Shown: in pieces, positions 44,342 through 53,027 of the stretch | How positions within the stretch are numbered: the stretch's first letter is position 1 | Layout: the number at the start of each line of letters is the position of its first letter | From: Tangfeifania diversioriginum | Lineage (GTDB): Bacteria > Bacteroidota > Bacteroidia > Bacteroidales > Prolixibacteraceae | Direction: 5' to 3' | NCBI GenBank assembly: GCA_945873105.1 | Contig: CAMCBW010000001.1 | Span: 186,001 to 250,000, forward strand | Length of the DNA: 64,000 nt | Position numbers and translations under genes: made by a program | Notes under the pieces: model-generated | Told to the model about the DNA's origin: nothing | What the model saw: the letters and a program-made list of their open reading frames with translations, nothing else | The model's database searches: none

Positions 44342-45334
44342 ATGGCAATTTTAGCTTTCCAGAAGCCGGATAAGGTGATCATGATTGAGTCGGATGAGAA
44401 AATCGGTAAATTCGAGTTTCGTCCGCTAGAACCCGGTTATGGTATTACCATCGGGAATGCATTACGCAGAATCTTGTTGTCATCTTTGGAAGGATATGCC
44501 ATCACTACGATTAAAATCGAAGGGGTGGAGCATGAATTCTCTACAATTCCGGGTGTGATTGAAGATGTTACGGAGATGATCCTTAATTTGAAACAGATAC
44601 GTTTCAAAAAGGTGGTAGAGGATTTTGACAGCGAAAAGGTGACTGTCACCATTTTTGGTCAGAATAAATTCAAGGCTGGAGATATCAACAATTTTATCAC
44701 CGGTTTTCGTGTTTTGAATACAGACTTGCTGATTTGCAACATGGAGACTGACGTGAAACTCCAAATCGAAATGACGATTGAGAAGGGTCGCGGATATGTT
44801 CCTGGCGTTGAGAACAAACCAGTGGATGAGGAGTTTGGTGTGATCCCTATCGATTCAATCTTTACTCCAATCAAAAATGTGAAATATGCGGTGGAGAATT
44901 ACCGGGTTGAGCAGAAGACTGACTATGAAAAATTGGTGATCGATATTCATACCGATGGTTCCATTCACCCCAAAGATGCACTGAAGGAAGCAGCTAAAAT
45001 TTTGATTTACCATTTTATGCTTTTCTCTGACGAGAAAATTACGCTCGATTCAGATGAGAAATTTGCCAATGAAGAGTTTGATGAGGAGATTCTGCACATG
45101 CGTCAGTTGCTGAAAAATAAACTGGTCGACCTGGATCTATCGGTTCGCGCACTCAATTGCCTCAAGGCAGCTGATGTGGAAACACTGGGAGAACTGGTCA
45201 CTTACAACCGTAACGACCTGTTGAAATTCAGGAATTTTGGCAAGAAATCCCTCACTGAACTGGATGATCTTTTGGTCAATCTCAACCTGAGCTTCGGGAT
45301 GGATATCAGTAAGTATAAATTAGACAAGGAATAA
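44342..45334 (+). CDS. rpoA: DNA-directed RNA polymerase alpha subunit
   Basis: 330 aa. The N-terminal dimerisation domain includes [20 protein letters not shown] and [20 protein letters not shown], and the C-terminal domain (about 250-330) includes [40 protein letters not shown] with UP-element and activator contacts. Length is normal. Five bases before rplQ. Confidence 0.98.
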   Translation: MAILAFQKPDKVIMIESDEKIGKFEFRPLEPGYGITIGNALRRILLSSLEGYAITTIKIEGVEHEFSTIPGVIEDVTEMILNLKQIRFKKVVEDFDSEKVTVTIFGQNKFKAGDINNFITGFRVLNTDLLICNMETDVKLQIEMTIEKGRGYVPGVENKPVDEEFGVIPIDSIFTPIKNVKYAVENYRVEQKTDYEKLVIDIHTDGSIHPKDALKEAAKILIYHFMLFSDEKITLDSDEKFANEEFDEEILHMRQLLKNKLVDLDLSVRALNCLKAADVETLGELVTYNRNDLLKFRNFGKKSLTELDDLLVNLNLSFGMDISKYKLDKE

Positions 45335-45339
45335 TTGAA

Positions 45340-45825
45340 ATGAGACATAGAAAAGGTTTTAATCATTTAGGTAGGACCAGCTCTCACAGGAAAGCTATGC
45401 TATCCAACATGGCCAACTCTCTTTTGCTTCATAAGCGCATTGCCACGACACTGGCAAAAGCCAAAGAGTTGAGAGTATTTGTTGAACCACTGATTACACG
45501 GGCCAAAGAAGATACCACCCACAACAGAAGGGAAGTATTTAGTGATTTGAAAAGTAAAACAGTTGTAACTGAACTGTTCCGCGATATTATTGTGAAGATT
45601 GGGGATCGCCCGGGTGGTTATACCCGCATTTTAAAAACCGGTAACCGGATTGGTGACAATGCAGAAATGTGTATCATTGAGCTTGTAGACTACAATGAAA
45701 ACATGTTGTCTACGCCAAAGGCTGATACAACGAAGAAACGCAGAGCCAGGAAACCTAAGAAAAGCGAGACTCCAGCCAAGGAGCCAAAGAAAGTAGAAGC
45801 AGCTTCTGAAGAAGCGGCCTCCTAA
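45340..45825 (+). CDS. rplQ: 50S ribosomal protein L17 with charged C-terminal extension
   Basis: 161 aa. The core (about 1-120) is standard: [30 protein letters not shown]-like helix, [20 protein letters not shown]. The last 40 residues are a Lys/Ala/Glu-rich tail ([20 protein letters not shown]), often seen in Bacteroidota and probably disordered. Last gene of the super-cluster; a strong terminator follows. Confidence 0.97.
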   Translation: MRHRKGFNHLGRTSSHRKAMLSNMANSLLLHKRIATTLAKAKELRVFVEPLITRAKEDTTHNRREVFSDLKSKTVVTELFRDIIVKIGDRPGGYTRILKTGNRIGDNAEMCIIELVDYNENMLSTPKADTTKKRRARKPKKSETPAKEPKKVEAASEEAAS

Positions 45826-45848
45826 TTTCAGCGATTTTAAATTTTAGC

Positions 45849-45880
45849 AAAAGCCACCCAAATTGGGTGGCTTTTGTTTT
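45849..45880 (+). terminator. Rho-independent terminator of the ribosomal super-cluster
   Basis: AAAAGCCACCC pairs perfectly with GGGTGGCTTTT across AAATT and is followed by GTTTT. It lies 23 bases after rplQ. Confidence 0.92.
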
Positions 45881-45992
45881 AACATTTTGTGATTCTATTC
45901 GTAAAAGAGAATTATTAAATATTTAGCTCTAATGTTAGATAAATATATAAATTGATTCATTTTTTGTGTAATTTTCACCTGCTTATCGTTAA

Positions 45993-46000
45993 TACCTTTG
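45993..46000 (+). promoter_or_regulatory. -7 box TACCTTTG before citrate synthase gene
   Basis: TACCTTTG fits TAnnTTTG, 67 bases before the ATG. The -33 element is weak. The AT-rich stretch before it has no other recognised feature. Confidence 0.5.
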
Positions 46001-46067
46001 GGAAGTATATCTGAGAGAAGATGGCTGTGAGCTGACAAAGAATGATAACTAACATAATAAACTCTTT

Positions 46068-47381
46068 ATGGATTACATTAAACAGAAACTGTTGAAGAAG
46101 GGCGAAGAAGAGCGTCCTATCGTTAAACGTTTGATCAGTGAATTTGGTACAACTGTACTGGAATCAGTTAACATTGACCAGGTTCTTACCGGAATGAAGG
46201 GGATTACCGGATTGCTGACAGTAACTTCGAAGCTGGATCCAAATACTGGAATCACCTATCGTGGTTATACAATCCCGGAAATTCAGCAGAAATTACCCAA
46301 AGTCAGGCCTGAAGGAGAACCGCTTTCTGAAGGACTCTTCTACTTGTTTCTGCTCAATGAAATTCCAACCAAGGATGAGGTGGATGCGCTGAGCCGGGAG
46401 TGGGTTAGACGAAGTGTTCTTCCGGATCACGTTTTCCAGATACTTGACTCTATGCCACTTACCAGTAAGCCGATGACACAATTCAGCACAGCTATACTGG
46501 CTATGGCAACAGAGTCAAAATTTCAGAAGGCACACAGGGAAGGGTTGCACAAGAATGATTACTGGGATACTACCTTCGAAGATGTGATGAATTTGATTGC
46601 TGCGCTTCCTGTTATTGCGGCCTATATCTACCGCAGAAATTACAAGGATGGCAAGTTTATACCTCCGGATCCTAACCTTGACTGGGCTGCAAATTTCGCC
46701 CACATGATGGGTTATGACAGTGATGAGGTTTACCGTCTTTTCAGGATGTACATGATGATTCATGCAGATCATGAAGGAGGCAATGTCTCAGCACATGCCA
46801 CTCATCTCGTTGGTTCAGCTCTGAGTAATCCATTTTACTCCTATGCAGCCGGTATGTTGGGGCTGGCAGGTCCATTGCACGGTTATGCCAACCAAGAGGT
46901 GATCAACTGGATCTTTGAAATGCAGGATGAGATTGGCGTCAGTGAGAACGAAACAGAAATGAGAGCCAAAATTGAAGCATATGTTCGAAAAACAATCTCC
47001 TCTGGCCAAGTTGTACCAGGATATGGTCACGCAGTTTTAAGGGTAACAGATCCGCGCTTTACCGCCCAACAACTGTTTGCCAAGAAGTATGTTGAAAAAG
47101 ATAGCCTGGTAGATACCGTCAACCTTCTTTACGATATCGTACCTCCAATTTTGCAGTCACTGGGCAAGATCAAGAACCCATGGCCAAACGTGGATGCATT
47201 CTCCGGTTCTTTGCTGATGCATTATGGTATCAGTGAACACTTCTTCTATACGGTGATGTTTGGAGTAAGCCGTTCACTCGGGGTGTTGGCTCAATTGGTT
47301 TGGGACAGAATGTACAATCTTCCGTTGGAAAGACCATCTTCCGAGACATTGGATTTCTTTAAGCAAAAGGCTGGCATCTAG
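46068..47381 (+). CDS. Citrate (Si)-synthase, eukaryotic/mitochondrial type
   Basis: 437 aa. It condenses oxaloacetate with acetyl-CoA. The sequence resembles mitochondrial citrate synthases rather than the E. coli GltA type: catalytic His in GLAGPLHGYAN, second His in VVPGYGHAVLR and the Asp in WPNVDAFSGSLLMHYGI (mitochondrial pattern PNVDAHSG). The stretch MIHADHEGGNVSAHATHLVG is also typical. This type is known from Geobacter and some Bacteroidota and lacks the NADH-binding N-terminal domain of GltA. It has its own promoter box. Note that citrate lyase genes, which run the opposite carbon conversion, are in the same window. Confidence 0.95.
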   Translation: MDYIKQKLLKKGEEERPIVKRLISEFGTTVLESVNIDQVLTGMKGITGLLTVTSKLDPNTGITYRGYTIPEIQQKLPKVRPEGEPLSEGLFYLFLLNEIPTKDEVDALSREWVRRSVLPDHVFQILDSMPLTSKPMTQFSTAILAMATESKFQKAHREGLHKNDYWDTTFEDVMNLIAALPVIAAYIYRRNYKDGKFIPPDPNLDWAANFAHMMGYDSDEVYRLFRMYMMIHADHEGGNVSAHATHLVGSALSNPFYSYAAGMLGLAGPLHGYANQEVINWIFEMQDEIGVSENETEMRAKIEAYVRKTISSGQVVPGYGHAVLRVTDPRFTAQQLFAKKYVEKDSLVDTVNLLYDIVPPILQSLGKIKNPWPNVDAFSGSLLMHYGISEHFFYTVMFGVSRSLGVLAQLVWDRMYNLPLERPSSETLDFFKQKAGI

Positions 47382-47514
47382 GTTATTATATTTTCAAATT
47401 ATTGCGTGGGGAAGCACAGTGTTGCACAGAGATAAATTATTAAAGGCTCTGTTTGACGCTGTGCTTCTCCTTTTCCAGTTGCGCACCAATTCGATTGACA
47501 CCAAAGTTTTTAGT

Positions 47515-49422
47515 ATGCCTTACAATGGGTTAAATGATTTCGTCTTGCTACTTGAGCAAAAAGATGAGCTGATTAGAATTGACCACAAGGTGGATACTTT
47601 TCTGGAAATTACTGAAATCGCTGACCGTATTTCAAAAAGTCCGAGTGGGGGAAAGGCACTTCTGTTTGAAAACAATGGAACCTCCTTCCCTCTACTTATC
47701 AACGCTTTTGGCTCAAAAGACAGGATGTGCCTGGCTCTGGGGCACCATTCCCTGGATGACATTGGCAAGGAGCTGGAATTGTTGTTCAAACAGTTGGCAG
47801 GACCTTCAGAAAATTTATTGGATAAACTAAAACTTCTGCCTTTGCTCTCCCGCATTTCATCCTGGATGCCAAAGAAGAAGCGGGGCAGGGGCAAGTGCCA
47901 GGAAGTTGTACTGAATCACCCCGATTTGGCGTTATTACCTGTATTGACCTGCTGGCCTGCTGATGGAGGGCCCTTTATTACCCTTCCCGGAGTTGTTACA
48001 CGCGATCCTGAAACGGGTGTCCGAAATGTTGGGATGTACCGCATGCAGGTCCTCGAAGCCGATCTTACCGGGATGCACTGGCACAAACACAAAACCGGGG
48101 CACGGCACTATCAGGGATACAAAAAATTGGGTCAAAGAATGCCTGTTTCTGTTGTATTGGGAGGTGACCCTGCTTATACCTATGCAGCAACTGCACCACT
48201 CCCGGACCAGATTGATGAATACATGCTAGCAGGTTTTCTGCGGAAGAAAAAGGTAGAGCTAGTCCAATGCCTGACCAATGACCTGGAGGTACCGGATGAT
48301 GCTGATTTTATCCTGGAGGGCTACATTGATCCTTCGGAAGAGTTGGTTTGGGAGGGTCCTTTTGGAGATCATACCGGATTCTATTCACTGGCCGACTGGT
48401 ACCCTAAATTTCATGTCACCTGCATCACGCATCGCAGGGACGCGATCTATCCAGCTACTATCGTTGGGATTCCTCCTATGGAAGATGCCTATATCGGCCT
48501 GGCAACCGAAAAGATTTTCTTGTCACCCATGAAGCTTACGTTGATTCCGGAATTGAAAGACCTGTTTCTTCCTCCGGAAGGTGTAGCCCATAACCTCACG
48601 CTGGCTCGCATTGAAAAAAGTTATGCAGGACAGGCACTGAAAACAATGAATGCCATGTGGGGTGCTGGTCAGATGATGTTCAACAAGATCATGGTTGTGA
48701 CGGATCAGACCAATCCCTGGGATAACCTTGAAAGCTTTGTCAGGCAAATAAGTAAATCTTTTGATCCTGTTCAGGATATTGTCTTTTCAGCTGGTCCGAT
48801 GGATGTTTTGGATCACTCCTCCGCTAAATTTGCCTTTGGATCCAAGATGGGGATTGATGCCACTACGAAGTTCCCTGAGGAACTGGATGGATTGGAACAG
48901 GAGGTTAACCTGTCTGATCCCAGTGACTTTGATAAGATTTCAGTGGCTGTGCCGTTGGTCTACTCTGTTAACTATTCCCTGCTGGAGAGGGGGATATCAA
49001 TCCTGATACTTGGGGTGGACAAGGGAGTTGATTTCAGCCTTTCCTCCTTCACCGCGCAGCTGCTACAAGTGAAGAGTGTCCAAAGGGTGAAGTTAATTTT
49101 GTTGGTGGACAAGGCCTTGCCACTGGATAGTCTGCAGGAGGTTGTTTGGTATGTTACCGGAAACATAGATCCGAAAAGGGATTGTAAAATTGTCAAAGCA
49201 ACGGATTTTCAATCGTTTTCCCAACTTGTCGTAGATGGTACCCGCAAGACGGGGCCAGCTGATGGATTTCAGCGTGACTGGCCCAATCCGGTTGTTTCAG
49301 CGCCCGAGACTATCAGGAAGATAGATGCAATGTGGCCGAATCTGGGATTGGGCGAACCGATTGCTTCTCCTTCCCTGCGTTATTTTCCGCTGCAAAGGGG
49401 TGTAGGTGCTGTTTCTGAATAG
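47515..49422 (+). CDS. UbiD-family decarboxylase
   Basis: 635 aa from ATG 47515 (MPYNGLNDFVLLL); the frame is open 32 codons upstream but that part has no family character. prFMN-dependent decarboxylase family. Core motifs: PVLTCWPADGGPFITLPGVV, the MYRMQVLEADLTGMHWHKHK region with cofactor and metal ligands, PEGVAHNLTLARIEKSYAGQ shortened, and GPFGDHTGFYSLADWYP. Long UbiD proteins of this type in Bacteroidota are usually annotated as menaquinone-biosynthesis decarboxylases. No partner flavin prenyltransferase (UbiX) is adjacent, and the substrate remains unproven. It follows citrate synthase by 133 bases. Confidence 0.87.
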   Translation: MPYNGLNDFVLLLEQKDELIRIDHKVDTFLEITEIADRISKSPSGGKALLFENNGTSFPLLINAFGSKDRMCLALGHHSLDDIGKELELLFKQLAGPSENLLDKLKLLPLLSRISSWMPKKKRGRGKCQEVVLNHPDLALLPVLTCWPADGGPFITLPGVVTRDPETGVRNVGMYRMQVLEADLTGMHWHKHKTGARHYQGYKKLGQRMPVSVVLGGDPAYTYAATAPLPDQIDEYMLAGFLRKKKVELVQCLTNDLEVPDDADFILEGYIDPSEELVWEGPFGDHTGFYSLADWYPKFHVTCITHRRDAIYPATIVGIPPMEDAYIGLATEKIFLSPMKLTLIPELKDLFLPPEGVAHNLTLARIEKSYAGQALKTMNAMWGAGQMMFNKIMVVTDQTNPWDNLESFVRQISKSFDPVQDIVFSAGPMDVLDHSSAKFAFGSKMGIDATTKFPEELDGLEQEVNLSDPSDFDKISVAVPLVYSVNYSLLERGISILILGVDKGVDFSLSSFTAQLLQVKSVQRVKLILLVDKALPLDSLQEVVWYVTGNIDPKRDCKIVKATDFQSFSQLVVDGTRKTGPADGFQRDWPNPVVSAPETIRKIDAMWPNLGLGEPIASPSLRYFPLQRGVGAVSE

Positions 49423-49435
49423 GGTAATTTGCGTT

Positions 49436-49465
49436 TTGCATGGTTCGATATTTTCTTTAACTTTA
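49436..49465 (+). promoter_or_regulatory. Candidate promoter of rubrerythrin gene
   Basis: TTG at 49436-49438 and TAACTTTA at 49458-49465 (one mismatch to TAnnTTTG) with a 19-base spacer. Confidence 0.5.
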
Positions 49466-49527
49466 GCATAAATCATTTGATATTGTGATTCATTCATATT
49501 GTCAAACAAATATTCAATAACTGAATT

Positions 49528-50103
49528 ATGAAAACGCTTAAAGGTTCAAAAACAGAACAAAATCTGTTGAAAGCATTTGCAGGAGAATCACAGGCCCACA
49601 TGCGTTACGACTACTTTGCGAAACAGGCAAAGAAAGAGGGGCTTGAACAGATTGCAGCCATATTTGAAGAGACTTCTTTCAATGAGCGTTCCCACGCAAA
49701 ACAGTTTTTTAAATTTCTGGAAGGAGGGATGGTTGAAATAACTGCCTCTTATCCTGCAGGAGTTATTGGCAGTACCCTCGACAACCTAAAAGCCTCAGCA
49801 GATGGTGAGAACGAAGAGTGGACTGAACTATATCCTGAATTTGCCCGCATTGCAGAAGAAGAGGGTTATAAACAGGTTGCTGCAATCTTTAAGATGATTG
49901 CAAAGGTTGAAAAGGCGCATGAAGAGCGTTACCGAACCTTGTACAACAATCTGGAAGCCGGCATGGTTTTCAAACGAGGAGAAAAGGTCGTTTGGAAATG
50001 TCGCGTATGTGGCTTCCTGCATGAGGCAATCACTGCTCCGCAGAATTGTCCTGTCTGTGGGCACCCTCAGGCCTACTTTGAAATTCAGGAGAAAAACTAT
50101 TGA
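49528..50103 (+). CDS. Rubrerythrin
   Basis: 191 aa. Non-haem iron peroxidase that protects anaerobes from H2O2. The ferritin-like di-iron domain (1-145) has the Glu and His ligands in [45 protein letters not shown] and [13 protein letters not shown]. The C-terminal rubredoxin domain (about 152-191) has two CxxC pairs, WKCRVCGF and [13 protein letters not shown]. Its presence fits an anaerobic or microaerophilic lifestyle. The deaminase gene starts four bases later. Confidence 0.97.
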   Translation: MKTLKGSKTEQNLLKAFAGESQAHMRYDYFAKQAKKEGLEQIAAIFEETSFNERSHAKQFFKFLEGGMVEITASYPAGVIGSTLDNLKASADGENEEWTELYPEFARIAEEEGYKQVAAIFKMIAKVEKAHEERYRTLYNNLEAGMVFKRGEKVVWKCRVCGFLHEAITAPQNCPVCGHPQAYFEIQEKNY

Positions 50104-50107
50104 CTGA

Positions 50108-51118
50108 ATGACTGATCTTCAAAGCTTTATCTGTGATTTGCCCAAAGCGGAATTGCACCTGCACATCGAAGGAACGCTGGAACCTGAGCTAATGGTGCAA
50201 CTGGCCGAAAGAAATGGGGTCACCTTGAAATATGCAACGGTTGCCTCTTTGCGTGAGGCGTACAAGTTCGAAAACCTTCAGGATTTTCTGGATCTCTATT
50301 ATGCCGGGTGTTCTGTCCTGCTTTTTGAGCAGGATTTTTATGACCTTACCTGGGCATATCTCCTAAAGGCGAAAGCAAACAACATCGTTCATGCAGAGAT
50401 CATGTTTGATCCCCAAGCCCATACCTCCAGGGGGGTACCTTTTAGTGCGGTCATAGGGGGAATCTACCGGGCGCTGGCCGATGGGTACGAAAAACTTGGA
50501 ATTTCCTTCCGGTTGATCCTCTCTTTCCTTCGGCACCTGACTCCTGAAGATGGGTTCAAAACCCTTGCGGAGGCGGAGCCTTTCAGGGGCTGGATTACCG
50601 CGGTGGGATTAGACTCCTCTGAAAGGGATTTCCCCCCGGATTTGTTTGCAGATCTCTTTGAAAAGGCTTTGGAGATGGGATTTCTTACGGTTGCCCATGC
50701 GGGAGAAGAGGGGCCGCCTGAGTATATTTGGGGTGCACTGGACCTCTTAAAGGCTTCCCGGATTGATCATGGAAACAGCGCATTGGAAGATCCGGATCTC
50801 GTGGATGTATTGGGTATTTACGAAATTCCGCTGACCTCCTGTCCGTTGTCCAATCTCAAACTAAAGGTTATTCAAAAAATGACTGATCACCCCTTGAAGG
50901 AGATGCTCGAGCGGGGAATCAAGGTGACAGTTAATTCCGATGATCCGGCTTATTTTGGGGGTTACCTGAATGACAACTATATCGCTGTTGCCGATGCCCT
51001 TCATCTGTCAAAGGAGGATATTGTCCGATTGGTGAAGCACTCTTTTGAAGCTTCGTTTGTAACAGATGGGGAAAAGAGGAATTTTCTTGCGCGTGTGGAC
51101 GAGGTTGAAAGAAGCTGA
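50108..51118 (+). CDS. Adenine/adenosine deaminase family enzyme (adenine deaminase-like)
   Basis: 336 aa, normal length. Zinc ligands of the adenosine deaminase superfamily are present: HLHIEGTL near the N-terminus, the catalytic Glu/His in [14 protein letters not shown], and the Asp in the final motif. That last motif reads [17 protein letters not shown], the form seen in adenine deaminases of the Aah1 type, whereas adenosine deaminases usually have NTDDP. The conversion of adenine to hypoxanthine is therefore favoured but unproven; a role in the futalosine pathway (MqnX-like) next to the UbiD gene is a weaker alternative. Four bases after rubrerythrin. Confidence 0.85.
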   Translation: MTDLQSFICDLPKAELHLHIEGTLEPELMVQLAERNGVTLKYATVASLREAYKFENLQDFLDLYYAGCSVLLFEQDFYDLTWAYLLKAKANNIVHAEIMFDPQAHTSRGVPFSAVIGGIYRALADGYEKLGISFRLILSFLRHLTPEDGFKTLAEAEPFRGWITAVGLDSSERDFPPDLFADLFEKALEMGFLTVAHAGEEGPPEYIWGALDLLKASRIDHGNSALEDPDLVDVLGIYEIPLTSCPLSNLKLKVIQKMTDHPLKEMLERGIKVTVNSDDPAYFGGYLNDNYIAVADALHLSKEDIVRLVKHSFEASFVTDGEKRNFLARVDEVERS

Positions 51119-51165
51119 CAGAATGTAGAAACATCCCCAATGTTTTTACTTACGAGCAAATGTTA

Positions 51166-51231
51166 GAACCTTTCCAAAGTTTCTCAATTACGTGCATTAT
51201 TTGAACGTAACCAACAACATTGGAAAGGTTC
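51166..51231. repeat. Nested palindrome between convergent genes
   Basis: Outer arms GAACCTTTCCAA (51166-51177) and TTGGAAAGGTTC (51220-51231) pair perfectly over 12 bases; inside, TTACGT (51188-51193) pairs with ACGTAA (51205-51210). No T-run follows on either side. It may still serve as a terminator for the converging deaminase and trpB2 transcripts. Confidence 0.7.
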
Positions 51232-51246
51232 GTGCTAAATTCTTGC

Positions 51247-52608
51247 CTACGGTTTTGGATAACCATCCATCTGGTGTAAATTGTCGCTGATCTCCTTGTC
51301 CGACATTTCATAATCGGATAGCTGTCCGCGCATGTATTTGTCATATCCCACAAGGTCCATCAATCCATGACCGGAGAGGTTGAAGATAATTGTTTTCTCT
51401 TTTCCCTCCTCCTTTGCTTTCTTGGCCTCGCGAATGGTTGCTGCGATGGCATGAGTGGTTTCAGGGGCAGGTACAATACCTTCGGTTTTGGCAAATAACA
51501 TTCCCGCTTCAAAACATTCTGATTGGTTGATGGCAATCGGAGTGACATAACCGGCTCTCACGGCAGCACTTACCAATGGAGACATTCCATGGTAACGTAA
51601 ACCACCTGCATGGATAGGGGCCGGAATGAAGTTATGCCCAAGACTGTACATCGGCAACAACGGGGTCATTCTGGCAATGTCTCCGTGGTCGTACATAAAG
51701 GTTCCTTTTGTGAGTGTAGGACAGGAGGCTGGTTCAACACCAATGATTTCAATTTCATCCCCATTGATTTTATCCTGGATAAATGGGAAGGCAAGGCCGG
51801 CAAAATTGCTTCCACCCCCGCAACAACCAATGACAATATCCGGTTTTTTGATGCCAACTTTGGCCAACTGCTTTTTGGCTTCAAGTCCAATAACTGTCTG
51901 GTGCAGCATTACATGGTTCAGAACTGAACCCAATCCGTAACGGGTCTTCCCGGTAGGGTCGGTTACTGCAGCCTCGATTGCTTCAGAGATGGCAATTCCC
52001 AGACTCCCCGGTGTATCCGGAAACTCGGCAAGGACTGCCCGCCCTGCAGCGGTTTCTGTACTTGGACTGGCTACGCAGGTTCCTCCCCAGGTGTTCATCA
52101 GGATCTGACGGAAGGGCTTTTGCTCATAACTGACCTTTACCATGTATACTTTGCATTCTATTCCACCAAGCAATGCACAGGCAAAAGAGAGGGCACTTCC
52201 CCACTGGCCCGCACCAGTCTCCGTTGTGATTCGTTTGATGCCGAACTGTTTGTTGTACCAGGCCTGGGCAACTGCAGTATTTGGCTTATGACTTCCTGCC
52301 GGGGAGACACTTTCGTTTTTGTAAAAAATCTTTGCAGGTGTTCCTAGAGCCTTTTCCAGTTCAAAAGCCCTGATCAGCGGACTGGGCCTCCAAATTTTAA
52401 GCATATCCTGTATTTCCTCCGGAATACTGATCCATCGTTCGGTACTTACCTCCTGTTCGATCAGATTCATGGGGAAAACGGGTGCCAACATCTCGGGAGA
52501 AATTGGTTTTCCGTCTGGACCAAGAGGAGGAAGCATGGCCAGGTCTGCTGCAAGATTGTACCACTGTTTGGGCATTTCGGATTCGTCGAGATAGATTTTC
52601 TTTTGCAT
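51247..52608 (-). CDS. trpB: Tryptophan synthase beta chain, TrpB2 type
   Basis: 453 aa, the longer TrpB2 form. Condenses indole with serine to tryptophan using PLP. Motifs: the N-terminal [20 protein letters not shown], the PLP-lysine motif [40 protein letters not shown], the glycine-rich phosphate loop [16 protein letters not shown] and the C-terminal [19 protein letters not shown]. TrpB2 proteins generally act without an alpha subunit and use free indole; no trpA is adjacent. Expression is probably controlled by the tryptophan attenuator in its leader (52644-52779). Convergent with the deaminase gene. Confidence 0.95.
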   Translation of the reverse strand: MQKKIYLDESEMPKQWYNLAADLAMLPPLGPDGKPISPEMLAPVFPMNLIEQEVSTERWISIPEEIQDMLKIWRPSPLIRAFELEKALGTPAKIFYKNESVSPAGSHKPNTAVAQAWYNKQFGIKRITTETGAGQWGSALSFACALLGGIECKVYMVKVSYEQKPFRQILMNTWGGTCVASPSTETAAGRAVLAEFPDTPGSLGIAISEAIEAAVTDPTGKTRYGLGSVLNHVMLHQTVIGLEAKKQLAKVGIKKPDIVIGCCGGGSNFAGLAFPFIQDKINGDEIEIIGVEPASCPTLTKGTFMYDHGDIARMTPLLPMYSLGHNFIPAPIHAGGLRYHGMSPLVSAAVRAGYVTPIAINQSECFEAGMLFAKTEGIVPAPETTHAIAATIREAKKAKEEGKEKTIIFNLSGHGLMDLVGYDKYMRGQLSDYEMSDKEISDNLHQMDGYPKP

Positions 52609-52643
52609 TTTCTCAGTTTTTATGGGGTTTAAATCATTGATTT

Positions 52644-52688
52644 AAAAAAGGAAAGGGGAGATGCTGCGTAAACAGACATATCCCCTTT
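52644..52688 (-). terminator. Attenuator terminator in the trpB2 leader
   Basis: On the minus strand AAAGGGGA (52681-52688) pairs with TCCCCTTT (52652-52659) and is followed by CC and six Ts, ending 36 bases before the trpB2 ATG. The loop and 3' shoulder contain TTACGCAGCATC (52660-52671), which can instead pair with GATGCGTAA at 52714-52722. Confidence 0.85.
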
Positions 52689-52697
52689 TACGGTTGA

Positions 52698-52763
52698 ATT
52701 ACAGGCATACCGCTTACGCATCTTCATTGAAGTCGCGCCAAAGCCAATTGCTTCCCCTGTAAT
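52698..52763 (-). promoter_or_regulatory. Leader RNA stem and antiterminator segment of the trpB2 attenuator
   Basis: ATTACAGG (52756-52763 on the minus strand) pairs perfectly with CCTGTAAT (52698-52705) and encloses the Trp codons. GATGCGTAA (52714-52722) includes the leader-peptide stop codon and is complementary to the downstream TTACGCAGCATC with a 2-base bulge, forming a candidate antiterminator. Confidence 0.7.
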
Positions 52764-52779
52764 TTGTAAGTGTTATCAC
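52714..52779 (-). CDS. trp leader peptide (attenuator)
   Basis: A 21-codon frame with a GTG start at 52779 and TAA at 52714-52716, sequence MITLTNYRGSNWLWRDFNED then Ala. It carries two Trp codons separated by one Leu (52744-52746 and 52738-52740), far above chance for a random 21-mer. The stop codon lies within the segment that could pair with the terminator, the arrangement expected of ribosome-mediated attenuation. It follows a promoter by about 25 bases. The GTG start has no obvious Shine-Dalgarno, which is normal here. Confidence 0.78.
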   Translation of the reverse strand: MITLTNYRGSNWLWRDFNEDA

Positions 52780-52801
52780 TGTTTTAATTTTAAACTGTTA
52801 G

Positions 52802-52831
52802 CAAAAGTAAAGAACTATTTTAAATTTCAAA
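52802..52831 (-). promoter_or_regulatory. Promoter of the trpB2 leader
   Basis: On the minus strand TTTG (52828-52831) and TACTTTTG (52802-52809) with an 18-base spacer. The predicted start is near 52795, just upstream of the leader peptide. Confidence 0.75.
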
Positions 52832-53027
52832 ATTTTTAGAAAATAAAATATACAATTTAAATTATTAAGGTAAAGAGAATTTTATAGCCGCTGATATATT
52901 CCTGCTGGTACGTGCAAGTAATGTTTACTAAGTAGTTAAAATTTTGAACATATTGGTTGGATGTTTTATTCTTTATGTTTAATTTAGGATCACAGTTAGT
53001 AGATATCCTAACCAATAAACATAAAGC
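52832..53027. other. AT-rich divergent region before the lipoprotein gene
   Basis: About 200 bases, strongly AT-rich, with no reading frame or hairpin that I can support. A plus-strand promoter for the lipoprotein gene must lie here, but no clear TAnnTTTG box is visible. Confidence 0.5.

Noticed and set aside
52609-52800. T-box or metabolite riboswitch upstream of trpB2.
   Set aside because: No T-box core sequence or known aptamer core was recognised, and the Trp-rich leader peptide with antiterminator and terminator explains the region better.
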